The notes: a model not told the origin generated them from the letters alone. A stretch of DNA of 64,000 bases from Caulobacter sp. NIBR1757 (GCF_027912495.1 NZ_CP115463.1:2379501-2443500); one strand, 5' to 3'. Shown: positions 9,963 to 19,628, counted from the first letter of the stretch. Numbers and translations are program-made.

Positions 9963-10232
9963 ATGAATATGTCTAGACATATTCATTTTCGCCGGTTTTG
10001 CCGCTGTCGTATCGCTGCGACGTTTACGACGGGCGTCTGTAGGGCGAGCGCCCGCAAACGCCCCAACAATCCCCGCCGCCCGGCCTACGCGACCCCTACG
10101 CCGGGACCCACATTCCCCGCGCCTCGGCCAACAGCCCAGGCACATTTCATCAATGATTTCAGCGACCGGCGGCTCGCCATACCCTCTCGCCGCCTGTGCG
10201 CGGGGTATAATGGTAGGCCGCTTCGATAGGCC
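9963..10232. repeat. Intergenic repeat family, copy 1 of 3
   Basis: Non-coding element filling the gap between convergent genes. The left end is a perfect 24-bp palindrome (9963-9986) with core AATATGTCTAGACATATT. The right end has TATAATG (10206) and GCCGCTTCGATAGG (10217-10230). The interior is C-rich with the words CCTACG and GACCCACA. It shares both ends, length and orientation with the elements at 26144 and 58468. The interior matches copy 2 best: ACCCACATTCCCCGCG here, ACCCACAATCCCCGCG there. Function unknown. Confidence 0.75.
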
Positions 10233-10249
10233 GACGCGGACCGGCTGCC

Positions 10250-13200
10250 CTACTCGGCGGCCTTCTGCAGCGCCTCTTCCTGTTCCTCGAAGGCCTCGAT
10301 CTGCTTGGCGGTGTACTCCGGCGACTTCGTGAACCGGGCCAGCAGGTTGTAGAACACCGGCACGATGAACAGGGTCAGCATGGTCGAGATCATGACCCCG
10401 AAGAAGATCACCACGCCGATGGTCTTGCGGCTCTCCGCCCCCGCCCCCGCCCAGAGGACCAGGGGCAGGGCGCCGAAACCGGCCGAGATACTGGTCATGA
10501 TGATCGGGCGCAGGCGCAGGGACGCCGCCTCGATCACCGCCTCGCGGATACTTCGGCCCTGGTCGCGCATCTGGTTGGCGAATTCGACGATCAGGATGCC
10601 GTTCTTGGCGGCGATGCCGATGAGGATGACCAACCCGATCTGACTGTAGGTGTTGATCGTCGAGCCGGTGATCAGCAGGCCGAACAGCCCGCCGAGCGCC
10701 GCCAAGGGGACCGTGAGCATGATCACCGCCGGATGGATCCAGCTTTCGAACTGCGCCGCCAGCACCAGGAAGACCAGCAGCAGCGCCAGGCCGAAGGCCA
10801 GCCCCACCGCCCCGGACGCCTCGAGGAAATCACGGGCCTGGCCGCCCCAGGCGATGGAGACCGACGAACTCTGCTGCTTGTCCGCCTCGGCCTTGAGGAA
10901 GTCGATGGCGTCGGCGACGGTGTAGCCGGGGTTCAGCTGCATGGTCAGGGTGATGGCCCGCAGCCGATCGACCCGCGGCCGGTCCGGCACGTCGCCGCGC
11001 ACCGTGGTCGTCACCACGCTCGACAACGGCACCAACGTGCCCGAACCCGAGCGCACGTACAGCGTATTGAGGTCGTCGATGGTCCGCCGCCGCTCCAGGT
11101 CGGTCTGGACGATGACGTTATATTCCTGGCCGTTCTTGATGTAGGTGCCGACCCGGCGCGAGCCGAACATGGTTTCCAGCACCCGGCCGACCGCCTGGGC
11201 CGAGACGCCGACGGCCGCCGCCTTGTCACGGTCGATGTCCACCGACAGGCGGGGGGCGTTGGGCTCGTAGTCGATGCGCGGCCGGGCCATGCCGGGGTTT
11301 TCCTGCGCCGCCTGCAGGATCGGCTGCAGCCAGCGATTGATCTCGGTGTAGTCGTTGCCGAGCGCGATCAGGTCGACGTTGGCGCCCCCGCCCCCGCCAC
11401 CGCCGCCGCCCCGCTGGAACGGCCCACGCACGCTGGCCACGGCGCGCACGCCGGTGATGCCGCTCAGCGATTTGTTGAGCTCGGCGGCCACTTCATCGGA
11501 GGTCTTCTTGCGTTCGCCCCAGCCCTTCATGACGACCACGCCGTTGCCGGTGTTGAACTGGCTCTGGCCGAACCGGGGCACGCTGATGATGTACCGCTCC
11601 GCCTCGCCCGCGTCGTAGTAGGTCTTGAGCTGCTTCTCGACCGCGTCGGCGGCCTTCAGGGTGTATTCGAAACCGGCGCCTTCGGGGCCATTGATGCTGA
11701 CGTCGACCCGGCCCCGGTCCTCGTTGGGAACCAGTTCCTGCGGCACGGTGGTGAACAGCAGCGCCGCCAGCCCCATCAGCACCACGACCAGGATCCCCGC
11801 CCCGATGCTGGCCGGCCGCCAGCCGAGCAGCATGTCGAGGCTGTCGTGATAGCTGGTCCGCAGACGGCTCATGCCGGCATCGACCTTGCGGGCCAGCCAG
11901 CCCTCGCTCTGGGCCGGCCGCAGCAGTTTCGAGGCCATCATCGGCGACAGGCTCAAGGCCAGCAGGGCCGAGAAGGCCACGGCCGAGGCGATGGCCACGG
12001 CCAGTTCGACGAACAGCCGGCCGATGTAGCCGGGCAGGAACATCAGCGGCGCGAAGACGCTGATCAGCACGATGGTCGTCGCCACGACCGCGAAGAACAC
12101 CTGCCGCGTGCCGCGCATGGCGGCCACCGCCGGCGGCTCGCCCTCGTCGACCCGCCGCTGGATGTTCTCGACCACGACGATGGCGTCATCGACGACCAGG
12201 CCGATGCTCAGGACCAGGGCCAGCAGGGTCAGCAGGTTCAGCGAGAAGCCCATCGGGGCCAGGACGATGAAGGTCGAAAGGAGACAGATCGGGGCCACCA
12301 CCGAGGGGATGATCGCCGCCCGCCAGCTGCCCAGGAAGACGAAGTTGACCAGCGCCACCAGGAACAGGGCGATGCCCATGGTGATCCACACCTCGTGGAT
12401 GGCCTCGGAGGTGAACTCGGAACTGTCGACGGCGACGATCAACTCGGTGCCCTGCGGCAGGGTCTCGTTGATCCGCGCCACCTCTTCCTTGGCCAGTTCG
12501 GCGATCTTCAGATCGTTGGCCTGCGACTGGCGGGTCAGGAACATGCCGATCTGCGGCTTGCCGTTGCCCCTGAACAGCCGGCGGCGCTCGTCGGGGCCTT
12601 CCTCGATGCGAGCGATGTCGCCCAGGCGGGTGACATAGGCCGGATTGTCGATGCCGGCGCTTTGCACCTGGCCGCTGTTGGAGCCGGTTGAGGTCGCCCC
12701 GGCGACGCCGCTGACCGATGTGGCCGCCTGGCTGCCGCCGCTCGCTGCCTTGACCGGCAGCCTGGCGAAGTCCTCGGGCCGGGAGTAGCCCCGGTTCACC
12801 CGGATAGTGAAGTCCTTGCTCTGGCTTTCCAGCGCCCCGGCCGGCAGTTCGACGTTCTGGCTGTTCAGGGCCGTCTCGACGTCCTCGACGGTCAGACCCC
12901 GCGCCGCCATGGCGTCGGAGTCCAGCCAGATGCGCATCGCGTACAGCGGCGCCCCGGACAGCCCGACGGTCGCAACCCCGGGGATGGTCGACAGCCGCTC
13001 GACCAGGTAGCGGTCGGCATAGTCCGCCATCTCGATCGGCGACAGCGTCGTCGAGGTCATGTTGAGGATGATGATGGGCGAGGAGTCGGCGTTGGCCTTG
13101 GCGATCTGCGGCGGGTCGGCCTGGTCTGGCAGCTGGGCGGTGACCCGGCTGACGGCGTCGCGCACGTCGTTGGCCGCCGTTTCCAGCCGGGTGTCGAGGG

Positions 13201-13483
13201 TGAAGGTGATGTTGACCCGCGAAACCCCGTCGCGGCTGGAGCTGTTGACCCGGTCTATGCCCTGCACGCCCGAGACCTGGCGCTCGATCACCTGGGTGAT
13301 CCGCTCCTCGATGACCTCGGCCGAGGCGCCGCGATAGGTGGTCGAGATCGACACCACCGGCGGATCGACGTTGGGCAGCTCGCGGATCGGCAGGGTGGCG
13401 AAGGCGGCGAGGCCGATGACGCAGAGGATGATGGCGGCGACGGCCGCGAAGATCGGTCGGCGAACGGAAAGGTCCGAGAGCAT
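10250..13483 (-). CDS. RND-family multidrug efflux permease (AcrB/MexF-type)
   Basis: 1077-residue inner-membrane proton/drug antiporter. It has the N-terminal helix followed by the periplasmic porter start (LPIRELPNVDPPVVSI), the proton-relay Asp pair in GLVVDDAIVVVEN, and the helix with Lys in GIAAKNGILIVEFANQ, as in AcrB. Two unusual low-complexity insertions are present: a Gly/Ser/Ala/Thr-rich stretch in the first porter half (SGGSQAATSVSG onward) and a run of nine glycines after GPFQR. The start overlaps the stop of the adaptor gene by one base. No outer-membrane channel gene is adjacent. Confidence 0.96.
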   Translation of the reverse strand: MLSDLSVRRPIFAAVAAIILCVIGLAAFATLPIRELPNVDPPVVSISTTYRGASAEVIEERITQVIERQVSGVQGIDRVNSSSRDGVSRVNITFTLDTRLETAANDVRDAVSRVTAQLPDQADPPQIAKANADSSPIIILNMTSTTLSPIEMADYADRYLVERLSTIPGVATVGLSGAPLYAMRIWLDSDAMAARGLTVEDVETALNSQNVELPAGALESQSKDFTIRVNRGYSRPEDFARLPVKAASGGSQAATSVSGVAGATSTGSNSGQVQSAGIDNPAYVTRLGDIARIEEGPDERRRLFRGNGKPQIGMFLTRQSQANDLKIAELAKEEVARINETLPQGTELIVAVDSSEFTSEAIHEVWITMGIALFLVALVNFVFLGSWRAAIIPSVVAPICLLSTFIVLAPMGFSLNLLTLLALVLSIGLVVDDAIVVVENIQRRVDEGEPPAVAAMRGTRQVFFAVVATTIVLISVFAPLMFLPGYIGRLFVELAVAIASAVAFSALLALSLSPMMASKLLRPAQSEGWLARKVDAGMSRLRTSYHDSLDMLLGWRPASIGAGILVVVLMGLAALLFTTVPQELVPNEDRGRVDVSINGPEGAGFEYTLKAADAVEKQLKTYYDAGEAERYIISVPRFGQSQFNTGNGVVVMKGWGERKKTSDEVAAELNKSLSGITGVRAVASVRGPFQRGGGGGGGGGANVDLIALGNDYTEINRWLQPILQAAQENPGMARPRIDYEPNAPRLSVDIDRDKAAAVGVSAQAVGRVLETMFGSRRVGTYIKNGQEYNVIVQTDLERRRTIDDLNTLYVRSGSGTLVPLSSVVTTTVRGDVPDRPRVDRLRAITLTMQLNPGYTVADAIDFLKAEADKQQSSSVSIAWGGQARDFLEASGAVGLAFGLALLLVFLVLAAQFESWIHPAVIMLTVPLAALGGLFGLLITGSTINTYSQIGLVILIGIAAKNGILIVEFANQMRDQGRSIREAVIEAASLRLRPIIMTSISAGFGALPLVLWAGAGAESRKTIGVVIFFGVMISTMLTLFIVPVFYNLLARFTKSPEYTAKQIEAFEEQEEALQKAAE

Positions 13484-14607
13484 CAGCTCTTGCCCTTCGG
13501 CCGGGCGCCGCCCTTGCCTTCGGGACCACCCTGCCCTGGCAGGCGCACCTGCTGGCCGTCCTGCAGACGGTTCAGCCCGTCGGCCACCACCGTGTCGCCG
13601 GCCTTCACGCCTTCGCGCAGCTCGACGAAGCCGCCCTCGGCGACACCGGGGGTGACTACCGCCTTGCGGGCCACGTTGCCGTTGTCGCGGGGAGTGATGA
13701 TGAAGACGAAGGCCTGGTCGCCCTCGTACTGGACGGCGCTTTCGGGCACGGCCAGGGCCGAGCGCTGGCCGTGCTCGACGTTCACCCGCATCATCATGCC
13801 GGGCTTGATGCGGCCGCCGGCGTTGGCGAACTCGGCGCGGGCGGTGAGGGTCCGGGTGGCGGTGTCGATGCGGGTATCGACCTGGGCGATCCGGCCGCTG
13901 ACTCCCTGGTCCGGATAGGCGTCCGGCGTCGCAACGATCGGCGCCCCCGGCCGCAGCACGGCGACATAGCGGTCCGGCACATCGAAATCGACGCGGATGA
14001 GGCTGAGGTCATCGAGGCTGACGATCGGCGAGCCGGGACTGATCAGGGCGCCCGGGGCGATATCGCTCAGGCCTACGACCCCGGCGAACGGCGCGCGGAT
14101 CACCCGGTCGCCCTTGCGCGCCTGCGCCGCCTTGGTGCTGGCCCGCGCCGTTTCCAGCGCCGCCAGATACTGTTCGGCCGTGGCGCGCGGGGCGATGCCC
14201 TTGTCGGCCAGGGTCTTCCAGCGGCCGTACTCGCGCTCGGCCTGGTTCTCACGGGCCAGGGCTTCGGCGACGCCGGCGTCCTGTTCGGTGGCCTTGAGGG
14301 TGACCAGGATCTGGCCGCGCGACACCGCCTGGCCATCGCGGAAATGCACCGCCGTCACCAGCTCGGCCGCGTCGGAGGTGATAGTCACCGACTGGCGGCC
14401 CTTGGCGACGCCCAGCACCGAGATCCTGTCGAGGAAGGCGCGCTCGCCCACCACCGCCGTGGCCACGCTGGCCGCCCGGCCGCCGCCGCCCGGACCGCCC
14501 TTGCCCTTGGAGGCTTCGCCGCCGCTGGCCATCTTCAGGCCGCCGAGCACCACCATCAGCAGCAGAACCGCGCCGGCGGCGATCAGGAAGAAATGACGAC
14601 GGACCAC
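13483..14607 (-). CDS. Efflux RND periplasmic adaptor (membrane fusion protein, AcrA/MdtA-like)
   Basis: 374 residues linking the RND permease to an outer-membrane channel. An N-terminal uncleaved or lipidless membrane anchor (FFLIAAGAVLLLMVVLGGL) is followed by the lipoyl/barrel-sandwich region (AELVTAVHFRDGQAVSRGQ), an alpha-hairpin (about 110-165), the second lipoyl half (VIRAPFAGVVGL) and the beta-barrel. GTG start with GGGAG upstream. Its stop and the permease start form TGATG. No regulator gene lies nearby. Confidence 0.93.
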   Translation of the reverse strand: MVRRHFFLIAAGAVLLLMVVLGGLKMASGGEASKGKGGPGGGGRAASVATAVVGERAFLDRISVLGVAKGRQSVTITSDAAELVTAVHFRDGQAVSRGQILVTLKATEQDAGVAEALARENQAEREYGRWKTLADKGIAPRATAEQYLAALETARASTKAAQARKGDRVIRAPFAGVVGLSDIAPGALISPGSPIVSLDDLSLIRVDFDVPDRYVAVLRPGAPIVATPDAYPDQGVSGRIAQVDTRIDTATRTLTARAEFANAGGRIKPGMMMRVNVEHGQRSALAVPESAVQYEGDQAFVFIITPRDNGNVARKAVVTPGVAEGGFVELREGVKAGDTVVADGLNRLQDGQQVRLPGQGGPEGKGGARPKGKS

Positions 14608-14809
14608 AAAACACTCCCGGGCGCTCGAGACAGAGCGGTCGTTGAACGCGCTATCTGGATCAAGGGCTGCGTCTGTAAAGCCGCTCCCCGTTCCGAATGC
14701 GTGTCAGGCCTGTTGCAACGCTGAAACAAACAGCAGGGCAATGCCTGTCCCGCGCCGGCTTTTCAACGGCGGGCGGTGCAAACGCCTGCAACAAATTTCT
14801 CGAATGACA

Positions 14810-14838
14810 AAGGCGCCTGTCCGGAGGGACAGGCGCCT
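14810..14838 (-). terminator. Rho-independent terminator of the class II aldolase gene
   Basis: Perfect stem AAGGCGCCTGTCC / GGACAGGCGCCTT with a 3-base GGA or CCT loop, followed on the minus strand by a short T-run (TTTGT). It lies about 35 bp past the aldolase stop codon and separates that gene from the efflux operon promoter. Confidence 0.8.
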
Positions 14839-14872
14839 TCGCCGAACGCATTCAGCGACCTACGTCGTGAAC

Positions 14873-15649
14873 TCAGGCGTCATATCCCGGCGAGCCGCGA
14901 TCCAGCTGACGCAGGCAGCCGGGCCAGGCGAGGTTGCCGATCGGCCCCAGGCCATTGCCCATCTGGCTACGCACTTCGGCCTGCGCCGCCTCCGGCGCGA
15001 ACAGCACGTTCTCCCGTCCGCCGCTCAGGGCCATCACCTGCTGCTGGCAGGCGCGCTCGAGGTAGAACATGCCGATCCAGCATTCGGCCGCCGTCGATCC
15101 GACCGCCAGGGTGCCGTGGTTGCGCAGCATCATCAGCCGCTTGGTCGGCCCCAGGTCCGCCACCAGCCGCTCGCGCTCGTCGAGGTTCAGGGCGATGCCC
15201 TCGTAGTCGTGATAGGCCAGCTGCGGCAGCACGATCAGCGCATGCTGGCTCAGCGGCAGCACGCCTTCCTTCTGGGCCGAGACGGCGACGCCCTGGTCCG
15301 AATGCAGATGCATGACGAACAGGGCGTCCTCGCGGGCCGCGTGCACGGCCGAGTGGATCGTGAAGCCCGCCGGATTGATGTAGAACGGCGTCTCCTGCAG
15401 CACCTTGCCGTCGAGGTCGATCTTGACCAGCGAGCTGGCGGTGATCTCGTCGAAGAACATGCCGTAGGGATTGATCAGGAAGTGGTGCTCCGGCCCCGGA
15501 ATGCGGGCGGAGATGTGGGTGAAGATCATGTCGTCCCACCCGTGCAGCGCCACCAGGCGGTAAAGCGCCGCCAGATCGACCCGCGCCTTCCACTCCTCGG
15601 CGGAGACCTTGTCCTTCAGCGATGACGGCAGCGTCGATCCATCGGCCAT
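14873..15649 (-). CDS. Class II aldolase/adducin family protein
   Basis: 258-residue protein of the AraD/FucA-adducin family. It shows DLAALYRLVALHGWDD (N-terminal helix), THISARIPG, the zinc-site histidines in VMHLHSD and the later RNHGTLAVG. Several bacterial paralogues have no assigned substrate, and nothing nearby suggests a sugar pathway, so the reaction is not named. The ATG is preceded by GGAAGGAA. It has its own terminator and probably its own promoter. Confidence 0.9.
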   Translation of the reverse strand: MADGSTLPSSLKDKVSAEEWKARVDLAALYRLVALHGWDDMIFTHISARIPGPEHHFLINPYGMFFDEITASSLVKIDLDGKVLQETPFYINPAGFTIHSAVHAAREDALFVMHLHSDQGVAVSAQKEGVLPLSQHALIVLPQLAYHDYEGIALNLDERERLVADLGPTKRLMMLRNHGTLAVGSTAAECWIGMFYLERACQQQVMALSGGRENVLFAPEAAQAEVRSQMGNGLGPIGNLAWPGCLRQLDRGSPGYDA

Positions 15650-15720
15650 GGCTGTGTTCCTTCCCGATTTGAACTGTTGTTTGAGAGGGTCGCGCCGGGG
15701 CGGCCCTGCGTCAACCCGTT

Positions 15721-15934
15721 CCTCCTCCGGGGGCGAAGCCCACGGGGGAGGGGGACCGCGCGCGAATACGCGCGTGGTGGAGGGGGCAACGCGGAATTCT
15801 CAGGCAAATCAGGGGTCTGGCGCGGGCAGTGACGATGGCGCCAGAACGCGCATCATTTCATCCGCCGGCGCTGCCCCCTCCACCACCGGCTTCGCCGGCG
15901 GTCCCCCTCCCCCGTCGCTTCGCGCCGAAGGAGG
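15721..15934. repeat. Long intergenic inverted repeat (purine/pyrimidine-rich arms)
   Basis: The two arms, about 15721-15787 and 15873-15934, are imperfect reverse complements. TGGTGGAGGGGGC in the left arm answers GCCCCCTCCACCA in the right, and ACGGGGGAGGGGGAC answers GTCCCCCTCCCCCGT. Each arm carries its own smaller hairpin (CGCGCG-AATA-CGCGCG; CCGGC-TTCG-CCGG). The unit lies between two same-strand genes (glycerol kinase and aldolase) and resembles dispersed intergenic palindromes common in alphaproteobacteria. Confidence 0.75.
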
Positions 15935-15939
15935 ATTTG

Positions 15940-17439
15940 TCACACCGTCCCGCGCACTTGCGCCACCGCGTCCAGCCAGCGCGCATAGGCCCCTTCGCGG
16001 GCGTGATCGTCGATCGTGCTGCGCAGCAGTTCGCCGTCCGGCCGCGCCTTCGCCGCCGCCTCGACCGAGGCGAACACCCCGCTCCCGACCCCGGCGAACA
16101 GCGCCGCGCCGAGCGCCGTGGTCTCCTCGTAGTTGACCCGGCAGACCGGCAGGTTGGTCAGGTCGGCCAGCCGCTGGCTGAACCAGGCGCTGCGCGACAT
16201 GCCGCCGTCGATGCGCAGTTCCGCCGCCGCGCCGAAGGCCTCCGGCGCATCGGCCTGCATGGCCTCGATCAGGTCCCGCGTCTGCAGGGCGCAGGCGTCG
16301 AAGGTCGCCGCCGCGATCTCGGCGAGCCCTGCGTCCCGCGTCAGCCCGAAGATCGCCCCTCGCGCCTCGGCGTCCCACCAGGGCGCGCCAAGGCCGGTGA
16401 AGGCCGGCACCACCACCACCCCGCTGCCCGGCTTCGCCGTCCTCGCCAACGCCTCGGCCGCGCGGGGCCCGCCGGTCATGCCCAGCCCCTCGCCGAGCCA
16501 CTGGATCGCCGCCCCGGCCACGAAGATCGAGCCCTCCAGCGCATAGGTCGTCCGCCCGTCCACGCGCGCCGCCACCGTCGTCAGCAGCCGCGAGCGCGAG
16601 ACCGGGCGCGTCTCGCCGGTGTTGAGCAGCATGAAGCAGCCCGTGCCGTAGGTCGCCTTCATTTCGCCGGCCCGGATACAGCCCTGCCCCATCAGCGCCG
16701 CCTGCTGGTCGCCGGCCACGCCGCGGATCGGCACGGGGGCGCCGAGCAGGTCGGCCGTCGTTTGCCCGTAGTCGGCCGCGCAGTCGAGGACGGTCGGCAA
16801 CAGCGCCGCCGGCACCTCGAACATCTCCAGCATTTCGTCCGACCAGGCCTGGGCCTCGATATCGAACAGAAGCGTCCGGCTGGCATTGGTCGCGTCGGTG
16901 GCATGCACCGCCCCGCCCGTCAGCTTCCAGATGCACCAGGTATCCATCGTCCCGGCCAGCAGCTCGCCGGCCTCGGCCCGCTTGCGGGCCCCCGGAACCT
17001 TGTCCAGCAGCCAGGCGATCTTCGTCGCCGAGAAATAGGGATCGAGCAGCAGGCCGGTGACCTCGGTCACCCGCCGCTCCACCCCGGCCTTGACCAGCGC
17101 CTCGCAGGCGTCGGCCGTCCGCCGGTCCTGCCAGACGATGGCCGGATGGATCGGCCGCCCGGTCTTGCGGTCCCAGACCACCACCGTCTCGCGCTGGTTG
17201 GTGATGCCGATGGCCGCCACCTCGCCGGCCGCCCTGCCCGACTTGCTCAAGGCCTCGCGCAATACCGCCTGCGCCGCCGTCCAGATCTCGTCGGCGTCAT
17301 GCTCGACCCAGCCGTCGGCCGGATAGCTCTGCCGCAGCGGCCGCGACGCCTCGGCCAGCGGCCTGCCGTCCAGCCCGAAGACGATGGCCCGGGTGCTGGT
17401 CGTGCCCTGGTCCAGCGCGAGAAGCACCTTGCCGGTCAT
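15940..17439 (-). CDS. glpK: Glycerol kinase
   Basis: Phosphorylates glycerol to sn-glycerol-3-phosphate using ATP. FGGY-family signatures are clear: LALDQGTTSTRA near the N-terminus, ITNQRET, IVWQDRRT, ATDATNASRTLLFDI, and GGMSRSAWFSQRLADL near the C-terminus; 499 residues is normal. ATG is preferred over an in-frame GTG five codons upstream because the GGGAGAGAG ribosome-binding site lies between them. No glpF or glpD neighbours are present, so this copy is unlinked from the usual regulon. Confidence 0.95.
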   Translation of the reverse strand: MTGKVLLALDQGTTSTRAIVFGLDGRPLAEASRPLRQSYPADGWVEHDADEIWTAAQAVLREALSKSGRAAGEVAAIGITNQRETVVVWDRKTGRPIHPAIVWQDRRTADACEALVKAGVERRVTEVTGLLLDPYFSATKIAWLLDKVPGARKRAEAGELLAGTMDTWCIWKLTGGAVHATDATNASRTLLFDIEAQAWSDEMLEMFEVPAALLPTVLDCAADYGQTTADLLGAPVPIRGVAGDQQAALMGQGCIRAGEMKATYGTGCFMLLNTGETRPVSRSRLLTTVAARVDGRTTYALEGSIFVAGAAIQWLGEGLGMTGGPRAAEALARTAKPGSGVVVVPAFTGLGAPWWDAEARGAIFGLTRDAGLAEIAAATFDACALQTRDLIEAMQADAPEAFGAAAELRIDGGMSRSAWFSQRLADLTNLPVCRVNYEETTALGAALFAGVGSGVFASVEAAAKARPDGELLRSTIDDHAREGAYARWLDAVAQVRGTV

Positions 17440-17540
17440 TTTTCTCTCTCCCACGGCCGAGACGCTGAAGACTCGCTCTCGGTTTTAAGCATGTTTTCAC
17501 GCCCGCCGTTCAGGGTGAAGATCACTGCACAGATTCGGGG

Positions 17541-18656
17541 ATGCCCGTGGCGCTCGCCGCCCAGACTGCCGAACTACTCGACCTGGCCCGCAACCGTGCG
17601 CCGGACGCAAGAGAACGATTGCTGGAAAGCATCATCGGCCTCTGCAACGCAGCCTCCGACATTATCGATACCGACAGCGTCCAGGGCCTGCTCGGCTCCA
17701 TCTTCATGCAGCTGGTGGCCGAGGCCGAGCGCGACATCCGCGCCCGCCTTTCCGAGAAGCTGTCGACCGCCAGCTGGGCGCCGCCGGCCCTGATCAACGT
17801 CCTGGCCCTTGACGACATCGCCGTCGCCGCGCCCGTCATCGCCAACAGCCCGGTTCTGCAGGACCACGACCTGATCAAGGTGCTGGTCGAGGCCACCCTC
17901 GATCACCAGATCGCCGTCGCCCGCCGCGGCCAGATCACCTCCACCGTCGTCGAGGCCATCCTGGCCGGAGACGAGCCCGCCGTCCTCACCGCCCTGGCCG
18001 CCAACGACACCGCCGCGGTCAGCGACGAGGGCATGGCCCGCCTGGTCGAGAGCAGCCGCCGCCACGCCGCCCTGCGCTCCCCACTCGCCCGCCACCCACG
18101 CCTGTCGTCGGACCTCGCCCTGCGGCTCTACCTCTGGGTCGGCCAGTCGCTGCGCGGCTCGCTGACCGACCGCTTCCGGCTCGAACCCGGCGTCATCGAC
18201 GCCGCCCTGGCCGAGGCCGTCCGCGAATCCCACGCCATGCCGGGGGCCGGCCAGACCCTGGTCGCCATGTCCTGGAAGGACGAGGTCGAGAACGAGCGCC
18301 GCCTGGTCGGCAAGCTGCACGACGCCGGCCAGCTGCGGCCCGGCTTCCTGCTGCGCATGCTGCGCGAGCGTAAACTGAACATCTTTGTCCTGTCCCTGGC
18401 CACCCTGGGCGGCTTCCAGGCCGACCACATCCGCCGCGCCATCGACAGCGACCGGCCCGAACTGCTCGCCCTGGCCTGCGTGGCCGTCGGCATCGACAAG
18501 AGCGCCTTCCCCGATATCCTCGAGCAGGTTCGCGCCATGAACGGCGGCCGCCCGGCCGGCGGCGCCGAGGGAACCCGCCGCGCGGTCGGCGCCTTTGGCC
18601 CCTTCGACCGGGACATCGCCGGCATGGCCTTCCGCCAGGCTGTCGCGATCGTTTGA
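17541..18656 (+). CDS. DUF2336 domain-containing protein
   Basis: 371-residue, mostly helical HEAT-like protein of the DUF2336 family, frequent in Caulobacterales and relatives. Characteristic features are repeated helical blocks with ARERLLESI, VAEAERDIRARLSEKL and HAGQL-type segments (KLHDAGQLRPGFLLRMLRER). No enzymatic motif is evident. Followed after 33 bp by NAD kinase, with which it may be co-transcribed. A second, divergent-in-sequence DUF2336 gene lies at 21639. Confidence 0.85.
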   Translation: MPVALAAQTAELLDLARNRAPDARERLLESIIGLCNAASDIIDTDSVQGLLGSIFMQLVAEAERDIRARLSEKLSTASWAPPALINVLALDDIAVAAPVIANSPVLQDHDLIKVLVEATLDHQIAVARRGQITSTVVEAILAGDEPAVLTALAANDTAAVSDEGMARLVESSRRHAALRSPLARHPRLSSDLALRLYLWVGQSLRGSLTDRFRLEPGVIDAALAEAVRESHAMPGAGQTLVAMSWKDEVENERRLVGKLHDAGQLRPGFLLRMLRERKLNIFVLSLATLGGFQADHIRRAIDSDRPELLALACVAVGIDKSAFPDILEQVRAMNGGRPAGGAEGTRRAVGAFGPFDRDIAGMAFRQAVAIV

Positions 18657-18689
18657 CAACGGCCGATCGGTCGGGCCTTTCTGCCCCCG

Positions 18690-19472
18690 ATGTTTGACGC
18701 CAGACCCGCCCTCACCCGTATCGCCTTCTGCGCCAGCGACCGGCCCGAAGCGCAGGAGGGCATGGCCGCGCTCGTCGCCCGCTACGGCGGCGTACCGGAA
18801 AGCGAGGCCCAGGTCATCGTCGCCCTCGGCGGCGACGGCTTCATGCTGGAGACCCTGCACCGCACCATGAGCCTGGGCAGGCCGATCTACGGCATGAACC
18901 GGGGCTCGGTCGGCTTCCTGATGAACGAGTACAGTGAAGAGGGCCTGATCGACCGGATCAACTCGGCCGAACGCGCCGTCATCCACCCCCTGACCATGGT
19001 CGCCATCGACAGCCACCGCCGCCAGCACCGGGCCCTGGCCATCAACGAGGTGTCTATGCTGCGCCAGACGCGCCAGACGGCCAAGCTGCGCATCTCCATC
19101 GACGGCAAGGTGCGGATGAACGAGCTGGTTTGCGACGGCGTCCTGGTCGCCACCCCGGCCGGATCGACCGCCTACAACCTCTCGGCCTATGGCCCCATCG
19201 TCCCCATCGACGCCAAGGTCCTGGCCCTGACCCCGATCAGCGCCTTCCGCCCCCGCCGCTGGCGTGGCGCCCTGCTCTCCCACACCGCCCGGGTGACCAT
19301 CGAGGTGCTGGAGGCCGACAAGCGCCCGGCCAGCGCCGTCGCCGACAACTTCGAGGTCCGCGACATCGTCGAAGTCCACATCGGCGAGGACCGCAGCGTC
19401 AGCATGGCGATGATGTTCGACGCCGGCCGCAGCCTCGAGGAACGGGTGCTGGCCGAGCAGTTCAGCGGCTAA
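18690..19472 (+). CDS. nadK: NAD kinase
   Basis: Phosphorylates NAD to NADP, the cell's only de novo NADP source. The GGDG motif is at residues 47-50 (ALGGDGFML), followed by [10 protein letters not shown], the NE pair in [10 protein letters not shown] and the conserved [15 protein letters not shown]. 260 residues matches the short alphaproteobacterial form. It sits between DUF2336 and Hpt genes; functional linkage is not apparent. Confidence 0.95.
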   Translation: MFDARPALTRIAFCASDRPEAQEGMAALVARYGGVPESEAQVIVALGGDGFMLETLHRTMSLGRPIYGMNRGSVGFLMNEYSEEGLIDRINSAERAVIHPLTMVAIDSHRRQHRALAINEVSMLRQTRQTAKLRISIDGKVRMNELVCDGVLVATPAGSTAYNLSAYGPIVPIDAKVLALTPISAFRPRRWRGALLSHTARVTIEVLEADKRPASAVADNFEVRDIVEVHIGEDRSVSMAMMFDAGRSLEERVLAEQFSG

Positions 19473-19628
19473 CCTCCACCTTCGGTAAGCTTAACGGCGC
19501 ACGCGACCCCGATTTTACCCGCATAAGTCACATTGCCGCACCCGCACCCAAGTGAAACCCCTGTCTCACAGGTTGTTAACTCCGCCCCCGTAGATTTCAG
19601 ACGGTAAACGCCAATTGGAGAGGCGCGC

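Noticed and set aside
14824-14834. CRISPR-like short repeat next to the aldolase terminator
   Set aside because: It is the two arms of one hairpin, not repeats with spacers; no CRISPR array exists in the window.
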